Source: ZC4RG30 sp049841155 (GTDB lineage Bacteria > Pseudomonadota > Gammaproteobacteria > Steroidobacterales > Steroidobacteraceae). From it: a stretch of 64,000 nucleotides of DNA. The translations under genes and the position numbers were made by a program. The notes under the pieces were generated by a model that saw nothing but the letters and a program-made list of their open reading frames with translations, was not told the DNA's origin and did no database searches. Location: the NCBI GenBank assembly GCA_049841155.1, contig JASGHI010000004.1, positions 496,001 through 560,000 on the forward strand. Reading direction: 5' to 3'. This document shows, one piece after another, positions 18,290 to 27,373 of this stretch (positions are counted from its first letter, which is position 1; every line of letters starts with the position of its first letter).

Positions 18290-19024
18290 TTACATCCGGA
18301 AGTTCTGGCCCAAGTACACCTCACGGACTTGGGCATTGGCAAGGATTTCGTCCGCATCTCCGACGGCGATCACGGTGCCGCGGTCCACGATGCAGGCACG
18401 GTTGCATACCCCGAGCGTCTCGCGCACGTTGTGATCGGTGATCAGCACGCCGATGCCCTTGCCGGCCAGTTCGCGGATGATGCGCTGGATGTCGAGCACC
18501 GACAGGGGATCGACGCCTGCAAAGGGCTCGTCGAGCAGGATGAAGCGTGGTTCGGCCGCCAGCGCCCGCGCGATCTCCACGCGCCGCCGCTCGCCGCCGG
18601 ACAGCGCCATGCCGGCGCTGGTGCGCACATGGCCGATGCGCAATTCCTCGAGCAGCTCTTCGAGGCGTGCGGCGCGGCTGGCACGGTCCAGCTCGGCGCG
18701 CGTCTCGAGTATGGCGAGGATGTTGTCCTCCACGGACAGGCGGCGGAATATCGAAGGCTCCTGCGGCAGATAGCCCACGCCAAGCTGTGCCCTCCGGTGC
18801 ATGGGCAGATCGGAGAGGTCGGTGTCGCCGAGCAGGATGCGCCCGGCGTCGGCGCTGACCAGCCCCACGATCATGTAGAAGGCCGTCGTCTTGCCGGCCC
18901 CGTTGGGTCCCAGCAGTCCCACGATCTCGCCCGGTCCGACCGCAAGGCTCAGGTCTTCGACCACGCAGCGGCCGCGGTAGCTCTTGCGCAGGTGTTCGGC
19001 GCGCAGCGCGGGGCCGGCGCTCAT
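18290..19024 (-). CDS. lptB: LptB, ATPase of the LPS transport complex
   Basis: ABC ATPase of 244 aa that powers LptB2FGC extraction of lipopolysaccharide from the inner membrane. Walker A is LLGPNGAGKTTAFYM (residues about 36-50), the signature ALSGGERRRVEIARAL, Walker B FILLDEPFAGVDP and the switch histidine in VLITDHNVRETL. The motif GVGYLPQEPSIFRRL is typical of LptB. The start overlaps the lptA stop by 4 bp. Confidence 0.97.
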   Translation of the reverse strand: MSAGPALRAEHLRKSYRGRCVVEDLSLAVGPGEIVGLLGPNGAGKTTAFYMIVGLVSADAGRILLGDTDLSDLPMHRRAQLGVGYLPQEPSIFRRLSVEDNILAILETRAELDRASRAARLEELLEELRIGHVRTSAGMALSGGERRRVEIARALAAEPRFILLDEPFAGVDPLSVLDIQRIIRELAGKGIGVLITDHNVRETLGVCNRACIVDRGTVIAVGDADEILANAQVREVYLGQNFRM

Positions 19025-19632
19025 GGCTGTGCCTTGCGCAATGCTTCCGGCACGGCTTCCGGGAGGATGCGGATCTGCACCCGTTCCGAAGACACCGAGC
19101 GGTCGGTGAGGCTGTAGGTCAGCGGCGCGCGCGTGGCGAATTCACCGCGGCCATCGGTGAACCAGACATCGCCGGTGAGCCGCACGCGCGACTGCGGCAC
19201 ATCGTAGTCGATGGTGGTGGCGCGGCCGCGGCTGGCGGGCGCGCCGTCCGTACCGGGCTGCGCGAAGGTGGCCGGTGCGCCGGTGACATGCGCGTTCTGC
19301 AGCCGGTTGGCCACGAATTTCGCGGTGGCCTCGCTGGCGTCGAGCTCGCCGCCCTCGAAGGTGATGTGCACGGCGCCGCTGAAGCGCCACTCGGTATTGG
19401 AGAAGTTCACTTCCACGCCATTGACCCAGGCCTCTTCGGCGCGGATCGACATCGCACCCTGGCGGATCTCGACCGGCCGCAGCAGCAGCCGGTTGGCGGC
19501 CGTATCCACCTGCAAAGAGCCGGCCTCGATGTCGAGCGCCGCCGGTTCGGCCGCCAGCACCGCGAACGCGCAGCACAGCGCCGCCAGGGGCATCAGACGC
19601 GGGAGATCAGGGAGAAATGCGGCCATGGACAT
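19021..19632 (-). CDS. lptA: LptA, periplasmic LPS transport protein
   Basis: OstA/LptA-type beta-jellyroll protein of 203 aa that bridges LptC and LptD in the periplasm. A signal peptide (LMPLAALCCAFAVLAAEP) precedes the repeat-like jellyroll strands (LDIEAGSLQVDTAANRLLL; VHITFEGGELDASEATAKF). Sequence conservation in the family is low, so position between lptC and lptB is strong support. Its 5' end overlaps lptC by 26 bp; a second in-frame ATG lies at 19626. Confidence 0.88.
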   Translation of the reverse strand: MSMAAFLPDLPRLMPLAALCCAFAVLAAEPAALDIEAGSLQVDTAANRLLLRPVEIRQGAMSIRAEEAWVNGVEVNFSNTEWRFSGAVHITFEGGELDASEATAKFVANRLQNAHVTGAPATFAQPGTDGAPASRGRATTIDYDVPQSRVRLTGDVWFTDGRGEFATRAPLTYSLTDRSVSSERVQIRILPEAVPEALRKAQP

Positions 19633-20203
19633 CCGATTCTAGCGTCAGCGTTCCGGTCTTGATGTCCGCCTTCAGCCCCGTGGCCTGCAGCTGCTGCCGG
19701 CCCCAGGAGAACAGCACCCGTGCAGCGGTATCCAGCGTCTGCTCGCGCGTGCGGTAGAGGAGCTGGTCGGTGCGCAGCGTCAGGGGGCGCGGCGAACCCG
19801 GCAACTGCGCCTGGACTTCCACGCCGCCGGCCAGCTGCAGCTCGCCGGTGTCGCCGGGCAGCTGCCCTTCGTCGGAGCGCAGCGTCCAGCGGCGCCCGGG
19901 GATCACGCTGCCGGCCTGATCCACGGGTTCGTACTGCAGCGTCAGCTCGTGCGCGACCACCGGCGAGGTGTCGTTCTGCCGTTCCACCTGCGCCGCGAGC
20001 ACTTCGTACTGCAGGCGGCCGCTGGCGTCGGTCTGCTGCACCACCACATCGCGCGCCGTGAAGCCGTAGCTGCCTTCGGGCTCATCGGCCGCAGCGGCGC
20101 CCAGCCCCAGGCTGGTGGGGGTGCCGCCGCCGTGGCCCATCACGAAGGCCACCACCAGTGCCACGACCGCCAGCAGCAGCAGCGCGACACGCGGGTGCCT
20201 CAT
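19607..20203 (-). CDS. lptC: LptC, inner-membrane LPS transport protein
   Basis: Bitopic protein of 198 aa: one N-terminal membrane helix (VALLLLAVVALVVAFVM) and a periplasmic OstA-like domain with YGFTARDVVVQQTDASG, and C-terminal LKADIKTGTLTLESDVHG. It receives LPS from LptFG and hands it to LptA. The ATG at 20203 overlaps the kdsC stop (ATGA), which decides the start over an upstream in-frame ATG at 20236. Confidence 0.9.
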   Translation of the reverse strand: MRHPRVALLLLAVVALVVAFVMGHGGGTPTSLGLGAAAADEPEGSYGFTARDVVVQQTDASGRLQYEVLAAQVERQNDTSPVVAHELTLQYEPVDQAGSVIPGRRWTLRSDEGQLPGDTGELQLAGGVEVQAQLPGSPRPLTLRTDQLLYRTREQTLDTAARVLFSWGRQQLQATGLKADIKTGTLTLESDVHGRISP

Positions 20204-20706
20204 GCACTGCTCCGTGCGCGCAGCAGCCAGTCGCACAGTTCCCGCACGGCGCCCTGGCCGCCGGGCAGGGTGGTGGTGCGGTCGGCGGCGGCGCGGGCGA
20301 GCGGATGCGCGTCGCGCACCGCCACGGCGTAGCCCGCGCGCAGGAACAGCGGCACATCGGGGGTGTCGTCACCGATGCAGATGGTTTCGGCGGCCGTGAG
20401 TTTCAGGCGCGCGAGCAGCCGCTCCAGCACGGCCCACTTGTCGGCCGCGCCCTGGAAAACATGGCGGATGCCCAGTTCCCGGCAGCGCAACGCCACCGCC
20501 GCACTGCGGCGCCCGGAGATCACCGCCACCGCAATGCCGGCGCGCTGTAGCAGCTTGATGCCATGGCCGTCGCGCACGTGGAAGCGCTTCTGGATCTCGC
20601 CGCGCGGGCCGAACCACAGGCCGCCGTCAGTCAGTACGCCATCCACGTCCAGCACCAGCAGGCGCAGGCGGCGCGCACGCGCGGCGGTGAGTGTGCGCCC
20701 GGCCAT
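20200..20706 (-). CDS. kdsC: KdsC, KDO-8-phosphate phosphatase
   Basis: HAD-superfamily phosphatase, 168 aa, which removes phosphate from 3-deoxy-D-manno-octulosonate 8-phosphate to give KDO for LPS core. The nucleophile motif is LLVLDVDGVLTDG (residues 14-26); then ISGRRSAAVALRC, and CIGDDTPDVPLF for the metal-binding acidic motif. TGATG overlap with kdsD upstream and ATGA overlap with lptC downstream. Confidence 0.95.
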   Translation of the reverse strand: MAGRTLTAARARRLRLLVLDVDGVLTDGGLWFGPRGEIQKRFHVRDGHGIKLLQRAGIAVAVISGRRSAAVALRCRELGIRHVFQGAADKWAVLERLLARLKLTAAETICIGDDTPDVPLFLRAGYAVAVRDAHPLARAAADRTTTLPGGQGAVRELCDWLLRARSSA

Positions 20707-21692
20707 CAGGCCACCCCCGCGCGCAGCAGGTCGTTGGTGTTCAGCGCGCCGGCGAGCCGGCCTTCGGCGTCGGTGACCAGCAGCGCGGTGATGCGGAACT
20801 CCTGCATGCGGTTCAATGCCTCGGCGGCGAGCAGCCGTGGTTCGACGCAGCGCGGGTTGGGGATCATCACCTCGCGCATGTGCGCGGCGTTGAGGTCGAG
20901 GCCGCGCGCCAGCGCGCGGCGCAGGTCGCCGTCGGTGAACACGCCGAGCACATGGTCGGCGGCGTCGACTACGGCCGTGAGGCCCAGGCCCTTGCGGCTC
21001 ATCTCGACCAGGCCCTCACCCAGCGGCGCGTCCGGGCGCACGCGCGGCAGCGCATCGCCGCTGCGCATGACATCGGCCACGCGCAGCAGCAGCTTGCGGC
21101 CCAGCGCACCGCCCGGATGCGAGCGCGCGAAGTCCTGCGGGGTGAAGCCCCGTGCATCGAGCAGCGCCGTGGCCAGGGCATCGCCCATGGCAAGGGTCAC
21201 GGTGGTGCTGGCGGTGGGCGCGAGGTTCAGCGGGCAGGCTTCCTCCTGCACGCTTACGTCTAGGTGGACGTCGGCCTCGCGCGCCAGCGTCGAGGCGGGG
21301 CGGCCGGTCATCGCGATCACGGGCGTGCCGATGCGCTTGAAATGCGGCAGCAGCGCGACCAGTTCCGCCGTCTCGCCCGAATTGGAGATGGCGAGCACCA
21401 CGTCGCCGGAGGTGACCATGCCGAGGTCCCCGTGGCTGGCCTCTGCGGCGTGCAGGAAGAAGGCGGGCGAGCCGGTGCTCGCCAGAGTGGCGGCGATCTT
21501 GCCGCCCACATGGCCGGACTTGCCCAGGCCCGTGACCACCACGCGGCCGGGCGCGGCCAGGCACAGGCGGCAGGCGGCCGCGAAAGCCTCGTCCACGCGG
21601 CCCGCCAGGCGCTGCAGCTCGCGGGTCTCGATATCCAGGGTGCGGCGTCCGGCCGCGATCAGCGCGGCGGAACTGGAAGAGGGAGTGCTCAT
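20706..21692 (-). CDS. kdsD: KdsD, D-arabinose 5-phosphate isomerase
   Basis: Converts ribulose 5-phosphate to arabinose 5-phosphate, the precursor of KDO. At 328 aa it equals E. coli KdsD. The N-terminal SIS domain shows VVTGLGKSGHVGGKIAATLASTG (in part), the histidine-bearing FFLHAAEASHGDLGM and AISNSGETAE; two CBS domains follow from about residue 205. First gene of the LPS/rpoN operon, divergent from ibaG across 62 bp. Confidence 0.96.
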   Translation of the reverse strand: MSTPSSSSAALIAAGRRTLDIETRELQRLAGRVDEAFAAACRLCLAAPGRVVVTGLGKSGHVGGKIAATLASTGSPAFFLHAAEASHGDLGMVTSGDVVLAISNSGETAELVALLPHFKRIGTPVIAMTGRPASTLAREADVHLDVSVQEEACPLNLAPTASTTVTLAMGDALATALLDARGFTPQDFARSHPGGALGRKLLLRVADVMRSGDALPRVRPDAPLGEGLVEMSRKGLGLTAVVDAADHVLGVFTDGDLRRALARGLDLNAAHMREVMIPNPRCVEPRLLAAEALNRMQEFRITALLVTDAEGRLAGALNTNDLLRAGVA

Positions 21693-21754
21693 GATTCGAG
21701 CCGGATCATAGCTTAAACTGCGCGCCCCCCTTTGCGTCGCAGGCTCGGACCGCA

Positions 21755-22000
21755 ATGACTCCGGATGAAATCGCCACGTTGATCCGCCACGGCCTTCCCG
21801 ATGCCCGCGTGCAGGTACGCTCCGAGGACAATGTGCATTTCGAGGCGCTGGTAGTTTCCGGCGCGTTCGCCGGCCGGCGGCCACTGCAGCGTCACCAGCT
21901 GGTGTACCAGACGCTGGGCGGACACATGGGCGGAGAAATCCATGCGCTGCAGCTGACCACGCTCACCCCCGACGAGCTCGCGCAGCAGGGGCAGCAGTGA
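21755..22000 (+). CDS. ibaG: IbaG/BolA-family protein
   Basis: Small BolA-fold protein of 81 aa. It contains the helix-turn region VQVRSEDNVHFEALVVS and the hallmark RHQLVYQTLGGHMGGEIHAL with conserved histidines able to help hold a [2Fe-2S] cluster with a monothiol glutaredoxin. Placement just before murA is the conserved gammaproteobacterial order; the mlaFEDCB genes that often precede it are absent. Its stop overlaps the murA start as TGATG. Confidence 0.92.
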   Translation: MTPDEIATLIRHGLPDARVQVRSEDNVHFEALVVSGAFAGRRPLQRHQLVYQTLGGHMGGEIHALQLTTLTPDELAQQGQQ

Positions 22001-23259
22001 TGGACAAGCTGCAGATCACCGGCGGCCGGCCACTGGAGGGCGAGGTGCGCATCTCCGGCGCCAAGAACGCGGCGCTGCCCATCCTCGCCGCGACGCTGCT
22101 GGCCGACAGTCCGGTCACGGTGGGCAATGTGCCGCACCTGCAGGATGTCACGACGATGATCGAGCTCATCGGCCGCATGGGTGTGGCCGTGACCATCGAC
22201 GAGAAGCTGCGGGTGGAGGTGGATGCCTCGGGGGCGAAGGAATACGTCGCGCCCTACGAGCTCGTCAAGACCATGCGCGCTTCCATCCTGGTGCTGGGGC
22301 CGCTGCTGGCGCGCTTCGGCGCCGCCGATGTGTCGTTGCCCGGCGGCTGCGCCATCGGGGCGCGCCCGGTGAACATCCACGTCGCGGGGCTGCGCGCCAT
22401 GGGCGCGGACATCCACATCGAGAACGGCTATATCCGCGCGCGCGCCGGCCGGCTCAGGGGCGCGCGGCTGGTGCTGGACACGGTCACGGTGACGGGTACC
22501 GAGAACCTGATGATGGCCGCGGCGCTGGCCGATGGCGAGACGATACTCGAGAACGCGGCGCGCGAACCCGAGGTGGTGGATCTGGCCCACTTCCTCATTG
22601 CCATGGGCGCGAAGATCCACGGCGCGGGCACCGACCGCATCGTGATCCAGGGCGTGCCGACGCTCACCGGCTGCCACTACGATGTGCAGCCCGACCGCAT
22701 CGAGACCGGCACCTACCTGGTCGCCGGCGCGATCACCGGCGGCCACGTGCGCGTCAGCCGGACCCTGCCGCGCCATCTGGACGCCGTGCTGCTGAAGCTG
22801 CAGGAAGCCGGTGCCACGATCGCCACCGGCGAGAACTGGATCGAGCTGGACATGCGCGGCCGGCGCCCGCGCTCGGTGGATGTGCGCACCGCGCCGTATC
22901 CGGCCTTCCCCACGGACATGCAGGCGCAGTTTGCCGCGCTGGACTGCGTGGCCGACGGCGTGGGCACCATCATCGAGACCGTGTTCGAGAACCGGTTCAT
23001 GCACCTGCTGGAGATGCGGCGCATGGGCGCCGAAATCCGCCTCGAGGGCAACACGGCCATCATCCGCGGCGTGCAGCGGCTGACCGCAGCGCCCGTGATG
23101 GCCACGGACCTGCGCGCCTCGGCAAGCCTGGTGCTCGCCGGCCTCGTGGCCGAGGGCCGCACCGAGATCGAGCGCATCTACCACATCGACCGTGGCTACG
23201 AGGCCATCGAGGAAAAGCTGGCGCAGCTCGGCGCGCAGATCCGCCGCGTGCCGAACTAG
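22000..23259 (+). CDS. murA: MurA, UDP-N-acetylglucosamine 1-carboxyvinyltransferase
   Basis: First committed enzyme of peptidoglycan synthesis; adds enolpyruvate from PEP to UDP-GlcNAc, in the cytosol. At 419 aa it equals E. coli MurA. ISGAKNAALPILAATLLAD at the N-terminus, the active-site cysteine loop LPGGCAIGARPVNIHV (the fosfomycin target Cys is present) and RPRSVDVRTAPYPAFPTDMQAQ are diagnostic. The ATG at 22000 is preferred over GTG at 21997 because of length. Ends in a 4-bp convergent overlap with the DegS-like gene. Confidence 0.98.
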   Translation: MDKLQITGGRPLEGEVRISGAKNAALPILAATLLADSPVTVGNVPHLQDVTTMIELIGRMGVAVTIDEKLRVEVDASGAKEYVAPYELVKTMRASILVLGPLLARFGAADVSLPGGCAIGARPVNIHVAGLRAMGADIHIENGYIRARAGRLRGARLVLDTVTVTGTENLMMAAALADGETILENAAREPEVVDLAHFLIAMGAKIHGAGTDRIVIQGVPTLTGCHYDVQPDRIETGTYLVAGAITGGHVRVSRTLPRHLDAVLLKLQEAGATIATGENWIELDMRGRRPRSVDVRTAPYPAFPTDMQAQFAALDCVADGVGTIIETVFENRFMHLLEMRRMGAEIRLEGNTAIIRGVQRLTAAPVMATDLRASASLVLAGLVAEGRTEIERIYHIDRGYEAIEEKLAQLGAQIRRVPN

Positions 23260-24506
23260 CCCTGCGGAGTCCCCGCGTCGCTGGGCGAGCTGATCACCGG
23301 CGCCTCGGTCACCGGCACCTTGATCTGGAACTTGCGCGGGCCGCGCATGCCGGTGATGGTGAGGGTTGCGCCGGGCTTGCGGCTGGCGATCTGCGCCAGC
23401 GTGTCGCGCGCACTGCGCACCTCGCGCCCGTCGATGGCCTCGATCATGTCGCCGCGGGTCAGGCCTGCCTTCAGCGCCGGCGAATCCAGGTACAGGTTGC
23501 CGATCACCACACCGCCATGGGGCAGGTTCAGCTGCTGCGCCAGCGGCGCGGCGATGTCTTCGGGCAGGATGCCGATCCAGCCGCGGATCACGCGCCCGTG
23601 CTGCAGCAGCTCCCGCATCACGCCATGTACCAGGTCGACGGGTATGGCGACGCCGATGCCTTCGGCGCCGAGGTTCTTGCCCAGCACGGCGGTGTTGATG
23701 CCCACCAGTTCGCCGCGCAGGTTCACCAGCGCGCCGCCGGAATTGCCGACATTGATGGCCGCGTCTGTCTGGATGAAGTTCTCGAAGGTCGCGACGCCCA
23801 GCTGCGCGCGGCCTGTGGCACTGACGATGCCATGGGTCACGGTCTGGGAGAGGCCGAGCGGATTGCCGATGGCGAGCACGATGTCCCCGACCTCCACCCG
23901 GTCCGACCGGCCCAGGGCCATCACCGGCAGCCGCGGCAGCGAGATCTTCAGCACCGCAAGGTCGGTGTCCGGATCCCGGCCCACCACCTGCGCGCTGGCC
24001 GTGCGGCCATCTGCCAGCTGCACGCTGACCTGGTCGGAGCCGGCGATCACATGGTGGTTGGTGACGATATGTCCGTCGCGGTCGACAATCACGCCCGAAC
24101 CCAGGCCACGCTGCACGCGCTCGCGGTAGCGCGGACGCAAGGGGCCGCCGAAGAGCTCGTCCAGCCCGATGCCGGGTACGCGTTCGGTTACGGTGCGCTG
24201 GGTGTAGACGCTGACCACGGCCGGCGCGCTGGCTTTCACCGCCGGTGCGAAGCTCAGGAGGGGGGTGGAGGCTGCAGCGGTTCCGGCAACAGCCGTGTCT
24301 GCATCCGCGGCGGGCTCGGTGGCTGGCGCAACTTGTTCGGATGGCGGCGGCTCGGGGGCGCTAGCGGCGGCGGGTGCGTCAGCGCGCGCCGTGCCGCGCC
24401 GGACCGCTTCCGGCCAGATCAGCGCGATGGCCGCCGCAATCACCAGGCCCGCAAGCACCGAGCCTCCCAGGAAGATCACACCGCGCCTTGTTGTACCGTC
24501 CGACAT
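23256..24506 (-). CDS. DegS/AlgW-like membrane-anchored HtrA protease
   Basis: HtrA-family serine endoprotease of 416 aa with one membrane helix (about 9-30) and a long Ala/Pro-rich periplasmic linker. The triad is His152 (TNHHVI), Asp182 (DTDLAVLK) and Ser256 (GNSGGAL); a single PDZ domain follows (about 300-390). One PDZ and an anchor are the DegS/AlgW layout, the site-1 protease that senses unfolded porins and cuts anti-sigma-E. The linker is longer than in DegS. Divergent from petABC. Confidence 0.9.
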   Translation of the reverse strand: MSDGTTRRGVIFLGGSVLAGLVIAAAIALIWPEAVRRGTARADAPAAASAPEPPPSEQVAPATEPAADADTAVAGTAAASTPLLSFAPAVKASAPAVVSVYTQRTVTERVPGIGLDELFGGPLRPRYRERVQRGLGSGVIVDRDGHIVTNHHVIAGSDQVSVQLADGRTASAQVVGRDPDTDLAVLKISLPRLPVMALGRSDRVEVGDIVLAIGNPLGLSQTVTHGIVSATGRAQLGVATFENFIQTDAAINVGNSGGALVNLRGELVGINTAVLGKNLGAEGIGVAIPVDLVHGVMRELLQHGRVIRGWIGILPEDIAAPLAQQLNLPHGGVVIGNLYLDSPALKAGLTRGDMIEAIDGREVRSARDTLAQIASRKPGATLTITGMRGPRKFQIKVPVTEAPVISSPSDAGTPQG

Positions 24507-24540
24507 TGCCTGCCTGTCCTGAGGACCTGGACCGTTAGTG

Positions 24541-24546
24541 TATAAT
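24541..24546 (+). promoter_or_regulatory. -10 element upstream of petABC
   Basis: A perfect TATAAT lies 91 bp upstream of the petA start in the short region between the divergent DegS-like gene and petA. I see no good -35 at 16-18 bp, so this promoter may need an activator. The 5' leader (24553-24636) is G-rich with no clear further signal. Confidence 0.4.
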
Positions 24547-24636
24547 GCGCGGCTATCCGGGCTTGGGGGAGGAGGCTGGGTTTCCTCGTGTCCCTGGTCC
24601 CGGCCGCCAGAACAGCAGCAAGAGCTTCAATATCTA

Positions 24637-25272
24637 ATGAGCGATCACAGCGGCACGGCCAGTGCAGCCATCGGCAGCGCCGAAGTGGACCAGGATCGGC
24701 GCGGGTTCCTCACTTTCGCCGCTGCGGCCACCGGAGCGGTAGGTGTCGCCTTCGCGGCGGTGCCCTTCATTGCATCGTGGAGTCCTTCCGAGCGGGCCCG
24801 GGCCGCCGGCGCCCCGGTCGAGGTCGATCTGACCAAGATCGAACCCGGGCAGATGGTGATGGTGCCCTACCGCAAGCGCACCATGTACATCGTGCATCGC
24901 ACGCCGGAGATGCTGTCCCGCATCGGCGGGCACGATGCGTCGCTGAAGGATCCCTCCTCGGCGAGCTCGGAGCAGCCCGAATATGCCCGCAACCCGGGCC
25001 GCGCATTGCGCGAGGATTTCCTGGTGCTCGAGGGCACTTGCACGCACCTGGGCTGCCTGCCCAAGGCGCGTTTCGATGTCGGCGCCTCGCCGGAACTGGG
25101 AGCCAGCTGGCCGGGCGGTTTTTTCTGCCCCTGCCACGGCTCGCGCTTCGACCTCGCGGGACGCGTGTTCGAGGGTTCCCCGGCTTCGCAGAACCTGCGC
25201 ATCCCGGTGTATTCCTACCCGAATGAAGGGACGCTGGTCATCGGCGTGGATACCAAGACGGGAGTGGCGTGA
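24637..25272 (+). CDS. petA: PetA, Rieske iron-sulfur subunit of the cytochrome bc1 complex
   Basis: Rieske protein of 211 aa that moves electrons from ubiquinol to cytochrome c1. A twin-arginine-type N-terminus (DRRGFLTFAAAATGAVG) gives Tat-dependent insertion with the uncleaved anchor. The cluster ligands are in CTHLGCLP and CPCHGSRFD, with the disulfide cysteines present. Start ATG at 24637; the stop overlaps the petB ATG as TGATG. Confidence 0.97.
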   Translation: MSDHSGTASAAIGSAEVDQDRRGFLTFAAAATGAVGVAFAAVPFIASWSPSERARAAGAPVEVDLTKIEPGQMVMVPYRKRTMYIVHRTPEMLSRIGGHDASLKDPSSASSEQPEYARNPGRALREDFLVLEGTCTHLGCLPKARFDVGASPELGASWPGGFFCPCHGSRFDLAGRVFEGSPASQNLRIPVYSYPNEGTLVIGVDTKTGVA

Positions 25273-26522
25273 TGGCCGGCAGCAATGATTCCCTGCCCGT
25301 GCGTACGGGCTTTCTCGGATGGCTGAACAAGCGCCTGCCTGTCGACCAGTTCATGCGCGACCAGCTCACGGGCTACTACGCGCCGAAGAACTTCAACTTC
25401 TGGTACTTCTTCGGGGTGCTGTCGCTGGTGGCGCTGGTCATCCAGCTGGTCAGCGGCATCTTCCTCACCATGCACTACAAGGTCGGCGAGGCCACGGCCT
25501 TCGACTCGGTCGAGTACATCATGCGCGAGGTGCCGTTCGGCTGGCTCATCCGCTACATGCATTCGACCGGCGCTTCGGCGTTCTTCATCGTCGTCTACCT
25601 GCACATGTTCCGCGCCTTCCTTTATGGCTCCTACAAGGCGCCGCGCGAGCTGCTGTGGCTGTTCGGCATGGCCATTTACCTGGCACTCATGGCCGAGGCC
25701 TTCATGGGCTACGTGCTGCCCTGGGGCAACATGTCCTTCTGGGGCGCGCAGGTGATCGTGAACCTGTTCGGCACCATTCCGGTGATCGGCCCCGGCCTGG
25801 TCGAGTGGATCCGCGGCGATTACGGCATTGCCGACGCCACATTGAACCGCTTCTTCGCGCTGCACGTGGTCGCCGTGCCGCTGGTGCTGCTGCTGCTGGT
25901 GGCGCTGCACCTGGTCGCGCTGCGCCAAAACGGGTCGAACAACCCGGACGGCATCGAGATCAAGGAGAACAAGGGTCCGGACGGCAAGCCGGTGGACGGC
26001 ATTCCCTTCCATCCTTACTACACCGTGAAGGACCTGGTCGGTGTCAGCGTGTTCCTGACGCTGTTCGCGGTGGTGATGTTCTTCGTGCCCACTTTCGGCG
26101 GCCTGTTCCTCGAAGGGCCCAATTTCGAGCCCGCCAATCCACTGTCCACTCCCGAGCACATCGCGCCGGTGTGGTACTTCACGCCGTTCTACGCGATCCT
26201 GCGCGCGGTGCCCGACCAGCAGATGGGTGCGCTGCTGATGGCGGCCTCGCTGGCCTTCTTCATGGTGCTGCCCTGGCTCGACCGTTCGCCGGTCAAGTCC
26301 ACGCGCTACCGGCCGCTGCGCTGGAAGATTGCCCTCACGGTGTTTGCCATCACGTTCGTGGCACTGGGATATCTGGGCCTGAGTCCGGCCGAAGGGATCT
26401 ACGTGCTGCTGGCCCGCATCTTCACGGTGCTGTATTTCGCGTTCTTCATCCTGATGCCGTTCTACACGCGGGGCGAATCCACCAGCCGCGTGCCCAGCCG
26501 GCTCACCTACCATCATGACTGA
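25272..26522 (+). CDS. petB: PetB, cytochrome b subunit of the bc1 complex
   Basis: Membrane cytochrome b of 416 aa with eight or so helices, holding hemes bL and bH and the Qo and Qi quinone sites. Heme histidines lie in RYMHSTGASAFF and ALHVVAVPLVLLLLVALHL; the Qo motif PEW appears as PEHIAPVWYF, the variant common in proteobacterial petB. The ATG at 25272 is chosen over the adjacent GTG at 25269. Overlaps the region upstream of petC. Confidence 0.97.
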   Translation: MAGSNDSLPVRTGFLGWLNKRLPVDQFMRDQLTGYYAPKNFNFWYFFGVLSLVALVIQLVSGIFLTMHYKVGEATAFDSVEYIMREVPFGWLIRYMHSTGASAFFIVVYLHMFRAFLYGSYKAPRELLWLFGMAIYLALMAEAFMGYVLPWGNMSFWGAQVIVNLFGTIPVIGPGLVEWIRGDYGIADATLNRFFALHVVAVPLVLLLLVALHLVALRQNGSNNPDGIEIKENKGPDGKPVDGIPFHPYYTVKDLVGVSVFLTLFAVVMFFVPTFGGLFLEGPNFEPANPLSTPEHIAPVWYFTPFYAILRAVPDQQMGALLMAASLAFFMVLPWLDRSPVKSTRYRPLRWKIALTVFAITFVALGYLGLSPAEGIYVLLARIFTVLYFAFFILMPFYTRGESTSRVPSRLTYHHD

Positions 26523-26529
26523 GGCGGCG

Positions 26530-27309
26530 ATGCGGAGTCGTTTGTTGCGGATTCTTGTGGCCGGCGCGGCCGGCGCGCTGCTGTCGGGAATGGCCCTTGC
26601 CGCCGAGGAGGGTGGTCATGAGGCCGCCGGCGTGCAGTGGCAGGCCTGGAAGGCCGGCAACGAGGTGAAGAACACTGCGTCGCTGCAGCGTGGGGCGACG
26701 AATTTCGTCAACTACTGCCTCGGTTGCCATTCGCTGAAGTACATGCGCTTCGAGCGCATGGCCGAGGACCTGGGGATTTCCGACGAGCAGCTGCGCGAGA
26801 CCCTGATTCCCAATGGCGCGAAGCCTACGGATTACATGAAGTCGACCTTCCCGGCGGCCGATGCCGAGGCCTGGTTCGGTCGCGTGCCGCCGGACCTGTC
26901 GCTGACGGCCCGCGCCAAGGGGCCGGACTACATCTACCAGTTCCTCAAGGGCTTCTACGTCGACAAGACCAAGGTCACGGGCACGAACAACCTCGCCCTG
27001 GACGGGGCTGCGATGCCGGCCGTGCTGTCGGATCTGGAGGGCGTGAAGGCCGCAGTATTCGGTGAAGCGGCCGGCGGTGAAGCCGCGGCCGTCCGTCATG
27101 TGGAGCGCTTCGAACAGGTGGTGCCCGGCCGGTACACGGCCGAGCAGTTCGACGGCTTCGTGCGCGACACCGTCAATTTCCTCGACTACGTGGGCGAACC
27201 CGCGCAGGTCGAACGCCGTGGCATCGGCATCTGGGTGGTATTGTTCCTGCTGCTGTTTTCGGCAGTCGCCTGGATGTTGAAGGCCGAATATTGGAAGGAC
27301 GTCGACTGA
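26530..27309 (+). CDS. petC: PetC, cytochrome c1
   Basis: Cytochrome c1 with signal peptide (LVAGAAGALLSGMALAAEE), heme-binding NYCLGCHSLKYMRF, the methionine ligand likely in DGAAMPAVL, and a C-terminal anchor (IWVVLFLLLFSAVAWML). It passes electrons to soluble cytochrome c on the periplasmic side. I favour the ATG at 26530 (259 aa), with GAGG at 26521-26524; an in-frame ATG at 26515 overlaps petB and would add five residues. Confidence 0.96.
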   Translation: MRSRLLRILVAGAAGALLSGMALAAEEGGHEAAGVQWQAWKAGNEVKNTASLQRGATNFVNYCLGCHSLKYMRFERMAEDLGISDEQLRETLIPNGAKPTDYMKSTFPAADAEAWFGRVPPDLSLTARAKGPDYIYQFLKGFYVDKTKVTGTNNLALDGAAMPAVLSDLEGVKAAVFGEAAGGEAAAVRHVERFEQVVPGRYTAEQFDGFVRDTVNFLDYVGEPAQVERRGIGIWVVLFLLLFSAVAWMLKAEYWKDVD

Positions 27310-27373
27310 ATCCGGCTGCACAGTCCGCGCGGCCTGGCCGAGTGGGGCAATGCAACCGGGGGAGAGTCCTCTT

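Noticed and set aside
21693..21754. Promoter for the kdsD operon using TATGAT on the minus strand (21710-21705)
   Set aside because: The predicted transcription start would leave only about six bases before the start codon and there is no -35, so support is too weak.
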